Under the pieces are notes generated by a model that made no database searches, was not told the DNA's origin, and saw only the letters and a list, made by a program, of their open reading frames with translations. A stretch of 64,000 nucleotides of DNA from Georgenia subflava (GTDB taxonomy: Bacteria > Actinomycetota > Actinomycetes > Actinomycetales > Actinomycetaceae): positions 868,001 through 932,000 of the forward strand of contig NZ_VUKD01000001.1 of NCBI RefSeq assembly GCF_009193155.1, in the 5' to 3' direction. Of the stretch, positions 17,339-27,491 are shown one piece after another; position 1 is the first letter of the stretch; each line of letters opens with the position of its first letter. The position numbers and the translations under genes were made by a program.

Positions 17339-18364
17339 ATGAGCTGCTGCGCGGGTACTGGCCGCTCCGACATCGCCCTCGGTGCTACCCCGGCGATCCC
17401 GGCGATCCCGGCGATCCAGGCGATCCAGGCCCCCGCCTCCCGACCGGTCGGGCGAGCCGAGGCCTCGGACGGTCACCGGCACGTCGTCGACCTGCCGGGC
17501 GGCGCGTTCCTCATGGGCGGGGACGACCCGGACGCCAACCCCATGGACGGCGAGGGTCCGCCCCGTCGGGTCGAGGTCTCCCCGTTCGGCATCGAGGCGC
17601 ACGCGGTGACGAACGATGCTTTCGGTGAGTTCGTGGCGGCCACGGGCTACCGCACCGAGTCCGAGGACTTCGGCTGGAGCTTCGTCTTCGCTCGCTTCCT
17701 GAGCCGGGAGGCGCGGGCCACCGCGCGGCGGGTGCCGGACGCTCCGTGGTGGTGCGCGGTCGCGGGCGCGACGTGGTTCGCCCCCGAGGGCCCCGGGTCG
17801 GGCGTGGCGGGCCGGGGCGACCACCCCGTCGTCCACGTCAGCTGGCGCGACGCCGAGGCCTATGCCGCGTGGCGCGGCGGACGCCTGCCGACCGAGGCGG
17901 AGTGGGAGTACGCGGCCCGCGGCGGGCTCGAGCAGGCGCGCTACCCGTGGGGCGACGAGCTCACGCCCGGTGGCGAGCACCGCTGCAACATCTGGCAGGG
18001 CAGGTTCCCAGTGCGCAACACCGGCGAGGACGGCCACCTCGGGACGGCCCCGGTGGAGACGTTCGCACCGAACGGGTTCGGCCTCTTCCAGATGTCCGGC
18101 AACGTGTGGGAGATGTGTGCCGACGGCTGGACGGCGACCCGCTGGGCGGGTGCCGACGACCGCCCGGTGCTCGACCCGGTCGGCCCGGCAGGCGGGTCCG
18201 AGCGGGTGATGCGCGGCGGTTCCTACCTGTGCCACGCCTCGTACTGCAACCGCTACCGGGTTGCCGCTCGGACGAAGAACGCACCGGACAGCGCCGCGGG
18301 GAACCAGGGTTTCCGGATCGCGTTCGACCCCGCTCCGCGCCCCGAGGCGGCACTGCGGCCGTGA
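17339..18364 (+). CDS. Formylglycine-generating enzyme (sulfatase-modifying factor)
   Basis: 341 residues from the ATG after GGAGGT; an upstream open extension has no domain. The N-terminus (MSCCAG) resembles other actinobacterial FGEs. VDLPGGAFLMGGDD begins the FGE-sulfatase fold, WEYAARGG and GNVWEMCADGW follow, and the active-site block has C298 and C303 in GGSYLCHASYCNRYR, with the five-residue spacing of the copper-binding pair in Streptomyces and human FGE. The enzyme oxidises the sulfatase CxPxR cysteine to formylglycine. Co-location with four Cys-type sulfatases is strong functional context. Confidence 0.94.
   Translation: MSCCAGTGRSDIALGATPAIPAIPAIQAIQAPASRPVGRAEASDGHRHVVDLPGGAFLMGGDDPDANPMDGEGPPRRVEVSPFGIEAHAVTNDAFGEFVAATGYRTESEDFGWSFVFARFLSREARATARRVPDAPWWCAVAGATWFAPEGPGSGVAGRGDHPVVHVSWRDAEAYAAWRGGRLPTEAEWEYAARGGLEQARYPWGDELTPGGEHRCNIWQGRFPVRNTGEDGHLGTAPVETFAPNGFGLFQMSGNVWEMCADGWTATRWAGADDRPVLDPVGPAGGSERVMRGGSYLCHASYCNRYRVAARTKNAPDSAAGNQGFRIAFDPAPRPEAALRP
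17391..17426 (+). repeat. Four 9-bp repeats inside the FGE gene
   Basis: Units of CGGCGATCC (two later ones with AGGCGATCC) encode the Pro-Ala-Ile / Gln-Ala-Ile run in the N-terminal linker of FGE. Repeat number could vary by slippage without breaking the frame. Confidence 0.8.
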
Positions 18365-18400
18365 CCGGCGGACCCTCGCAGCATATGTACCTCCGTTCGC

Positions 18401-18414
18401 ACTACTGAAGTAGT
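18401..18414. promoter_or_regulatory. TetR autoregulatory palindrome overlapping a leaderless promoter
   Basis: ACTACT-GA-AGTAGT is a perfect 14-bp palindrome. Its right arm overlaps TAGTCT (18411-18416), a TAnnnT -10 box placed six bases before the GTG of the TetR gene. There is no Shine-Dalgarno, so the mRNA probably starts at or next to the GTG. A bound repressor would sit directly on the -10 region. Confidence 0.6.
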
Positions 18415-18422
18415 CTGCCGAG

Positions 18423-18968
18423 GTGACGAAACGCAGGGACCGCGCCCTCGACGCGGCGGTCGAGCTGGTCGGGACCGAGGGGATCCGGGCCCTGACCCAC
18501 GCCCGGGTCGACGAGCGGGCCGGACTCCCGAAGGGATCGACCTCCAACTACTTCCGCACGCGGCAGGCCCTGGTCGCGGGCGTCGTCGACCGTGTCCTCG
18601 AACGTGAGCGGCCGCAGATCGGTGCCACCTTCTCCCCGCCGGCGACGGCGGACGAGTTCGTCGAGCGGCTCGCCGGCATCTTGGACTTCATCTCCCGAGA
18701 CCGGCGTACGGAGACGACCGCCCGTCTGGTGCTGTTCATGGAGGCCAGCCACGACGCCGAGCTGCGCGAGGTGCTGTCCCGCGGACGGGCGACCCTGGAG
18801 GCGACCCTCGTGCTGGCGCTCGCCAACCTCGGCGCCCGCGATCCGGCAGCTGCGACCGCTGCGCTCGCCGCCTGCCTCGAGGGCCTGCTCCTGCACCGCA
18901 TCGGGCGCCACGACTACTCCGACCCGCGCCCCGTCCTCGATCTGGTGGTCAGAGGCGCGCTCCGGTGA
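18423..18968 (+). CDS. TetR-family transcriptional regulator
   Basis: 181 residues, GTG start. The N-terminal HTH (ALDAAVELVGTEGIRALTHARVDERAG, then KGSTSNYFRTRQALV) is standard TetR; the all-helical ligand domain that follows has no recognisable specificity. A palindrome over its own -10 box suggests autorepression, and a second, longer palindrome lies between it and the downstream membrane protein gene, the likeliest target. Confidence 0.9.
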   Translation: MTKRRDRALDAAVELVGTEGIRALTHARVDERAGLPKGSTSNYFRTRQALVAGVVDRVLERERPQIGATFSPPATADEFVERLAGILDFISRDRRTETTARLVLFMEASHDAELREVLSRGRATLEATLVLALANLGARDPAAATAALAACLEGLLLHRIGRHDYSDPRPVLDLVVRGALR

Positions 18969-19005
18969 CCGGTGGGACACGACTCACTACGTCGACCTTG
19001 ATGCC

Positions 19006-19025
19006 ACCACTATCGACATAGTGGT
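19006..19025. promoter_or_regulatory. 20-bp palindrome between TetR and the membrane protein gene
   Basis: ACCACTAT and ATAGTGGT are perfect 8-bp arms around CGAC. No T run follows, so an operator is more likely than a terminator. Sequence differs from the palindrome at 18401, so whether one TetR binds both is open. Confidence 0.45.
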
Positions 19026-19081
19026 CCGTCCCGGTCTGCCGGACCGTGGACGGCCGGGCGGCGCAGGGGCACACTCTCTGC

Positions 19082-19765
19082 ATGGCGCAGACCTTCGTCC
19101 ACGCCGTCGCGCTCCGCCGTCGCCGGGCCGCGTCGTGCGGTGACACGGCGACGGTCGTCGGCGTGGCCTCCGGAGCCGCCCTGGTCGTGATGTTCGCGGT
19201 CGAGGTGCCCCGCGGCGGCCCGTACGTCTTCGGCACGACCAACGACGTCCTCGGTGCCGCGTACCAGCTCCTCACCGTGCCGGTGCTCCTCGAGCTCGGC
19301 CGGGAGCTGCCGGACACCAAGGTCCGTCAGGTGCTGCATCCGGTCACCGTCGGCTCGGCCGTCGTGGCAGCGACGTCGGGAGTGCTGCTCGTCGCGCAGG
19401 TGCTGCCGTTCGGCCCGTCGACGGCTGTCTCGATCGGCGCCGTCGTCGTGCAGGCCGGCTGGATGCTCACCGCCGGCAACCAGCTGCTGCGCCGTCGCGG
19501 GTTCCCCGAGCGCACGGCGCGGTGGGCCCGGCGCATCGGCGGCCTCGTGCTCGGCAGCCTGGTCGCCGTCGGCGTGGGCCTCACGCTGCCGGAGGGCTCT
19601 GCCCGCACGGCCGCACTGACCGTCGCGGCGGTCCCGGGCGGCATCGTGTGGCTGGCCTGGCCCATCTGGTTCCACCTCGCCGCGCGGCACCTGCGCAACG
19701 TCGCGGACGACGTCGAGGCGCGCGCCGTCGCGGACGACGTGGAGGCGCGCGCCGTCGCAGTCTGA
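19082..19765 (+). CDS. Multi-pass membrane protein of unknown function
   Basis: 227 residues from an ATG; a GTG 36 bases earlier is an alternative. About six hydrophobic segments are visible (for example VVGVASGAALVVMFAVEV and VGSAVVAATSGVLLVAQV). I do not recognise the family. The C-terminus ends in two identical nine-residue units, ADDVEARAV, encoded by a 27-bp tandem duplication. It sits downstream of a TetR regulator and may be its target. Confidence 0.7.
   Translation: MAQTFVHAVALRRRRAASCGDTATVVGVASGAALVVMFAVEVPRGGPYVFGTTNDVLGAAYQLLTVPVLLELGRELPDTKVRQVLHPVTVGSAVVAATSGVLLVAQVLPFGPSTAVSIGAVVVQAGWMLTAGNQLLRRRGFPERTARWARRIGGLVLGSLVAVGVGLTLPEGSARTAALTVAAVPGGIVWLAWPIWFHLAARHLRNVADDVEARAVADDVEARAVAV
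19703..19756 (+). repeat. 27-bp tandem duplication at the 3' end of the membrane protein gene
   Basis: Copies at 19703-19729 and 19730-19756 differ by one base and keep the frame. It is probably a recent in-frame duplication. Confidence 0.9.
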
Positions 19766-19818
19766 CGTGGCGGGCGTACGAGGAGAGAACCGAGGCCGCG
19801 GCTGGCGCCCAGCTCTCG

Positions 19819-19857
19819 CCGAAGGGTTCGTACCGACTATCGGTACGAACCCTTCGG
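19819..19857. terminator. Hairpin family copy 1 (17-bp arms), between convergent genes
   Basis: Arms CCGAAGGGTTCGTACCG and its exact reverse complement flank the loop ACTAT. It lies 54 bp after the membrane protein stop and 110 bp from the stop of the convergent cytochrome gene. The same sequence recurs at 60384-60422 and 60478-60516. There is no U tract. Position and symmetry fit a bidirectional terminator or mRNA-end element. Confidence 0.7.
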
Positions 19858-19966
19858 TCTGTCGGCCTGTGAGGTCAGCATCTCGCGCGTGGCTGCAGTC
19901 CCGTCTGCCGACGCACGGGCTGACGCGAGCCACCCAGCCCCCGGGATACCGCTCGAACCCCGCCGG

Positions 19967-20887
19967 TCAGCGCCGGGTGACCTTGCCGGTCAGCGACGCG
20001 ACGGGCTGGAGGAACGCCGGCCGGGCGAGCACCCACGCGGCGACGACGACCACGAGGGACCCGGCGAAGATCCAGAAGCCGACCCAGCTGCCGTCGTCGC
20101 GCGCGGCGTAGATGTGGTTGAGGTTGCGCAGCGCGCCGGTGGCGAGGACGAGGGTGACGTGGACGACGACGAAGAGGACGAAGTAGATCATCACCGGGAA
20201 GTGGATCTTGCGGGCGACCTCCATCGGGAAGGCGCTGCTCGCCCGCTTCCAGCGCTTCGACCACGCCCCCGACATGCGGAACCCCGAGACGGCGGCGAGC
20301 GGCGCCGCGACGAAGACCGTCACGAAGTACGTCAGCAGCTGCAGCGCGTTGTAGTGCACCCAGCCGTTCTCCGTCGGCCAGTCCAGCGACAGGTACTGCA
20401 GTGCTACCGACACGGCGTTGGGAAAGACGTCCCAGCTCGTCGGGACGAGCCGCACCCAGTGGCCGGTGGCGAAGACGAGGACGGCGAACACGAGGCCGTT
20501 GAGCAGCCAGAGGACGTCGAGCGACAGGTGCAGCCACGCGTCGAGGCTGATCTTCGTCGGCTTGCCCCTCGTGCGGACGAACCGCCGGTTGTCCCTCGTC
20601 CAGTAGGCGGCCGGGCGCCGCGTCGTCCTGATCTGCCAGCCGGTGCGGACGATCAGGACGAGGAAGAAGAAGTTGAGGAAGTGCTGCCACCCGAGCCAGG
20701 CGGGCAGGCCGACGGGCGTCGTCTCCGGTGCCGTCGCGACGCCCGGGTAGCGATCGACGAACGCCTCGACCGCGGGGACGCCAAGGAGCCAGCGCGCGGC
20801 GAGCACGAGCACGGCGAGCGCGACCAGCGCTGCGGGGACGAGCACCGCCAGCTGGACCGCCCGGCTGTCCGCACGCACCTTCGACAT
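19967..20887 (-). CDS. Cytochrome b561/Ni-Fe hydrogenase b-type membrane protein
   Basis: 306 residues; ATG with GAGGT upstream. Four to five membrane helices carry His residues placed as in di-haem b subunits: WQHFLNFFFLVLI, WLHLSLDVLWLLNGLVF, HYNALQLLTYF and KIHFPVMIYFVLFVVVHVTL. Such proteins transfer quinol electrons to or from a partner oxidoreductase, often molybdopterin-dependent. No partner is adjacent, so the electron acceptor is unknown. It converges on the preceding membrane gene, with a hairpin between them. Confidence 0.8.
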   Translation of the reverse strand: MSKVRADSRAVQLAVLVPAALVALAVLVLAARWLLGVPAVEAFVDRYPGVATAPETTPVGLPAWLGWQHFLNFFFLVLIVRTGWQIRTTRRPAAYWTRDNRRFVRTRGKPTKISLDAWLHLSLDVLWLLNGLVFAVLVFATGHWVRLVPTSWDVFPNAVSVALQYLSLDWPTENGWVHYNALQLLTYFVTVFVAAPLAAVSGFRMSGAWSKRWKRASSAFPMEVARKIHFPVMIYFVLFVVVHVTLVLATGALRNLNHIYAARDDGSWVGFWIFAGSLVVVVAAWVLARPAFLQPVASLTGKVTRR

Positions 20888-21122
20888 CGCTCTCGCACCT
20901 CGTCGCATCCTTCGGTCCCGGCTGTCGCGCGGGTGCGCACGCCGTCCTGCGGGAAGACTCTCCCACGACGGCGGATCGAGGGGCGGCGCGGCGACGTGGT
21001 CCCGCCGCGGTGTCTGACCTGTGAGACCGCCGGGAAAGCGGCACTGCCACGGTGACGCCGGACCTACTCTGGTGCAATTCCGTGCTGTGCCCCGACCGGG
21101 GCCGACCCTGAGGTGATCCGAC

Positions 21123-24755
<3,633 letters not shown>

Positions 24756-24844
24756 GCGACGGTCCTGTACGCCGGCACGCCGGCCTGCGATCCTGGGAGC
24801 ACCGGGAAGCACCCGGCCACGCCTTTCGTGAAGTGGTGACCGAC

Positions 24845-25630
24845 ATGACGACCAACCCCGACGAGCCGGCGCCGAGCCCGGGAACCTCCCCCGACCAGGC
24901 CGGTGGCGCGGGTCCCGCGACGCCGGGCCCTGCGCAGCCCGGGTACACCCAGACGGGCGCGGGTACGCCTGGATCGAGCGCACACCCGCCGCCCGCCGCG
25001 CCGTACGGGTCGAGCTACGGACCACCGCCGGGGCAGGCCGGGCAGAACGCACCGTGGGACCACGACCCCCACGGCCAGGCCGGTCCGGCACCTCAGTGGG
25101 GCCAGCCGGGCCAGGCAGGTCCGGCACCTCAGTGGGGCCAGCAGTGCCAGGCGGGTCCAGGTCCTCAGTGGGGCCAGCAGGGCCAGGGGGGCCAGGACGC
25201 GCCCTGGGGCCAGCCGCCGCACGGCGGTCCGGGTGCCCAGTACGGTCCGCCACCGGCCGGCGGGCCGGGCTACCAGGGCGGCTACCAGTACCGCCCGCCG
25301 GTCATGAACGAGGCGGACCAGCGGCTCTGGGCGACGCTGGCGCACCTGAGCGGTCTGATCTTCCCCCTCTTCGGTCCGCTGGTGATCTGGCTGGTGCTCA
25401 AGGAGCGTGGCGCCTTCGTCGACGACCAGGGCAAGGAGGCGACGAACTTCCACATCACGCTGGTGATCCTGGGATTCGTCTTCACCGTCGTCACGGTTCT
25501 CACCCTGGGTCTCGGCTCGATCCTGTACCTGTTCTACATCGCTGCGGTGGTGTTCGCGATCCTCGCCGCGATCGCGGCGAACCGCGGCGAGCGGTACCGC
25601 TACCCGCTGACGATCCGCCTGATCAGGTGA
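24845..25630 (+). CDS. DUF4870 membrane protein with Pro/Gly/Gln-rich N-terminus
   Basis: 261 residues. The first 150 are low complexity (Pro, Gly, Gln, Trp), including repeats encoded by 36-bp DNA units. From about residue 152 the DUF4870 domain starts (MNEADQRLWATLAHLSGLIFPLFGPLVIWLVLKE), with three hydrophobic helices and the conserved DDQGKEATNFHIT. Function is unknown; such N-termini occur on many actinobacterial envelope proteins. The ribosome site is weak. Confidence 0.82.
   Translation: MTTNPDEPAPSPGTSPDQAGGAGPATPGPAQPGYTQTGAGTPGSSAHPPPAAPYGSSYGPPPGQAGQNAPWDHDPHGQAGPAPQWGQPGQAGPAPQWGQQCQAGPGPQWGQQGQGGQDAPWGQPPHGGPGAQYGPPPAGGPGYQGGYQYRPPVMNEADQRLWATLAHLSGLIFPLFGPLVIWLVLKERGAFVDDQGKEATNFHITLVILGFVFTVVTVLTLGLGSILYLFYIAAVVFAILAAIAANRGERYRYPLTIRLIR
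25073..25190 (+). repeat. 36-bp coding repeats in the DUF4870 gene
   Basis: Three close copies with period 36 bp (GGTCC cores at 25082, 25118 and 25154) plus a degenerate fourth encode 12-residue units like GQAGPAPQWGQP. One unit has Cys in place of the first Gly. Confidence 0.85.
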
Positions 25631-25676
25631 GCCGCCCGTCCACGCGGTGAGTGCCGGCGACCAGCGGGCACCCGCA

Positions 25677-25782
25677 CCGTCCGGGTCGCTGATCAGCGAG
25701 CGCCTCCGCCGTCCGGGTCGCTGATAAGCGACCCGCGCCGTCCGGGCCGCCGATCAGCGAGCGTCCGCACCGTCCGGGTCGG
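25677..25782. repeat. Minisatellite between convergent genes, running into the OCD-family stop
   Basis: CCGTCCGGG-type units start at 25677, 25709, 25738 and 25770 (spacings 32, 29, 32). Units carry a palindromic core, perfect in the first (TCGCTGATCAGCGA, 25686-25699). The stop codon of the minus-strand gene at 25754 lies inside the third unit. No gene is in the gap. Confidence 0.8.
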
Positions 25783-26746
25783 CCGCGCGGTAGACCTCGG
25801 CCGCGACGACCAGGTCCTCCCACGGCATGCCGGTGGTCTTGAAGAACCGGGGACGAGCGGGGTCGACGGCGTGGCGCCCGGTCACGACGTCGGCCAGCGT
25901 GACGACGTCCTCCTCGCGCAGCACCCCGGACCCGAGCGGGATCACGACGTCGCCGCCCTCGCGCAGGGTGGTGGCGCGTGACTCGACGACGACGGTGGCC
26001 CGGCCGACGAGCGTGTCGTCGGTCTCGCGGGTGTCGGTGAAGTGCGAGCCGATCGCGACGACGACGGCCGAGTCCTTCACGAGGGCGCCGTCGAACAGTG
26101 CGGTGCGGGCTCCCGTGCACAGGCAGATGATGTCGGCCTCGCGCACCGCCGCCGCGCAGTCCTCGACCGGGTGGGTGCTGACCTCGACGCCGGCGGCGCC
26201 GAGCTCGTCGGCCAGCTCCCGCACCGCGTCCGGCTTGCGGCCCACGACGTCGATCGAGGCGACGTCGCGCTCCTCCAGCAGCGCCAGGGCGTGGGCGCGG
26301 GCCTGCGGGCCGGTGCCGAAGATGGCGACGCGCTCCTGCCGGGCGGCGGGCGGCGCCAGGTGGCGCACCGCCAGCGCCGAGACCGCCGGGGTGCGCAGGT
26401 TGGTGAGCGCGATGCCGTCGATCAGCGCTGCCGGCCGCTGCCCGGGTCCCTCGAACAGCAGGTACGCGCCCTGGATGGCGGGCTGGTCGCGCACGGCGTT
26501 GTCGGGGGTGGACGAGAGCAGCTTGACGCCGGAGAGGCCCGCGAGGGTCGAGGGCATGATGAGCAGCTCACCGGTCTGCGTCGTCACCCGTGAGCGTGGG
26601 ACGTCGTGCTCGGGGTCGAGCCCGCTGCGCAGCGCAGCCTCGAGCGCGTCGACGGCGTCGGTCGTCGACGTCCGGGCGGCGACGTCCGCGGCGGAGATCA
26701 GGCGCATGCCGCCGAACTCGGTCGGGGTGATGGTCTCGAGGGTCAT
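25754..26746 (-). CDS. Ornithine cyclodeaminase / mu-crystallin family protein
   Basis: 330 residues, ATG with GGAAGG. The family fold is clear: MPSTLAGLSGVKLLS near residue 64, DGIALTNLRTPAVSALA (conserved Arg/Thr) and the NAD-binding GTGPQARAHALAL. Members deaminate ornithine to proline or reduce imines such as 1-pyrroline-2-carboxylate to proline. Being behind putA and a GntR regulator on the same strand (gaps 34 and 57 bp), it probably feeds proline to PutA. Ornithine or a hydroxyproline-derived imine are both plausible substrates. Its last codons lie in a minisatellite. Confidence 0.87.
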   Translation of the reverse strand: MTLETITPTEFGGMRLISAADVAARTSTTDAVDALEAALRSGLDPEHDVPRSRVTTQTGELLIMPSTLAGLSGVKLLSSTPDNAVRDQPAIQGAYLLFEGPGQRPAALIDGIALTNLRTPAVSALAVRHLAPPAARQERVAIFGTGPQARAHALALLEERDVASIDVVGRKPDAVRELADELGAAGVEVSTHPVEDCAAAVREADIICLCTGARTALFDGALVKDSAVVVAIGSHFTDTRETDDTLVGRATVVVESRATTLREGGDVVIPLGSGVLREEDVVTLADVVTGRHAVDPARPRFFKTTGMPWEDLVVAAEVYRAADPDGADAR

Positions 26747-26803
26747 GGCGCCTTCCGGTAGGTGCGCGCGATCGCGCGGACAGTGGGTTCTCCTGGACGG
26801 TAC

Positions 26804-27457
26804 CTACCGGGCGGCGTGCGCGGGAGCAGGCTGGGCCCAGTTGCCGCGGACGTGCCCGAGGTGCAGCGCCATCACCCGCTCCGCGGCCTCCGCGTCCCCG
26901 GCGACGATGGCGTCGAGGAGCTCGACGAGCTCGCCGGCAGAGGCGTGGAGCCGGTCCACGGTGACCGAGTGCAGGCCGGACAGGCGGGTCTGGTCACGCA
27001 GCTGCCCGACGATGCGGAGCAGGCGCGTGTTCCCCAGCGCCTGCAGCAGGGACAGGTGGAAGTCACGGTCGGCGGCGAGGAACTCGGTCAGGTCCAGCCG
27101 CCGGGCCGCGGCGTCGCACCGCCGGGCGTGCTCGCGCACCAGGTCGGCCGCGTCCCCGAGGCCGACGCGGGCCAGCCGGCCCATCGCCGGGACCTCGAGC
27201 ATGACGCGCAGCTCGACGACCTCCCTGAGGTCCTCCTCGCTGAACGGGACCACCCGGAAGCCGCGGTTCGGGACGACCTCCATGATCCCCTGCTCGACCA
27301 GGGTGAGCATCGCCTCGCGGACGGGGCCGTTGGACGTGCCGAGCCGGGCAGCCATGGAGGCGGCCGACTGGATCTCCCCGGGCCTGATCTCGCCCGACAC
27401 CATGCGCTGACGGATCACCGCGAGCGCCTGGTCCTTGAGGCTGGACCTGTTCAGCAT
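26804..27457 (-). CDS. GntR-family regulator, FadR subfamily (FCD domain)
   Basis: 217 residues. N-terminal winged helix (LKDQALAVIRQRMVSGEI, SNGPVREAMLTLVEQGIM, then NRGFRVV) and a C-terminal FCD domain with the metal-binding Asp/His pattern (ADRDFHLSLLQALGN, MALHLGHV). It sits between putA and the ornithine cyclodeaminase-family gene and is probably a local regulator responding to proline or a related amino acid. Confidence 0.9.
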   Translation of the reverse strand: MLNRSSLKDQALAVIRQRMVSGEIRPGEIQSAASMAARLGTSNGPVREAMLTLVEQGIMEVVPNRGFRVVPFSEEDLREVVELRVMLEVPAMGRLARVGLGDAADLVREHARRCDAAARRLDLTEFLAADRDFHLSLLQALGNTRLLRIVGQLRDQTRLSGLHSVTVDRLHASAGELVELLDAIVAGDAEAAERVMALHLGHVRGNWAQPAPAHAAR

Positions 27458-27491
27458 CGTGATCGCCTCCCTCGTCCCTGGCGCGCCGCGC

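Noticed and set aside
20888-21122. Possible cobalamin or S-adenosylhomocysteine riboswitch before metH
   Set aside because: Some GCCAC- and GGAAAGCGG-like pieces are present, but order and spacing do not match either consensus. A covariance-model search would be decisive.
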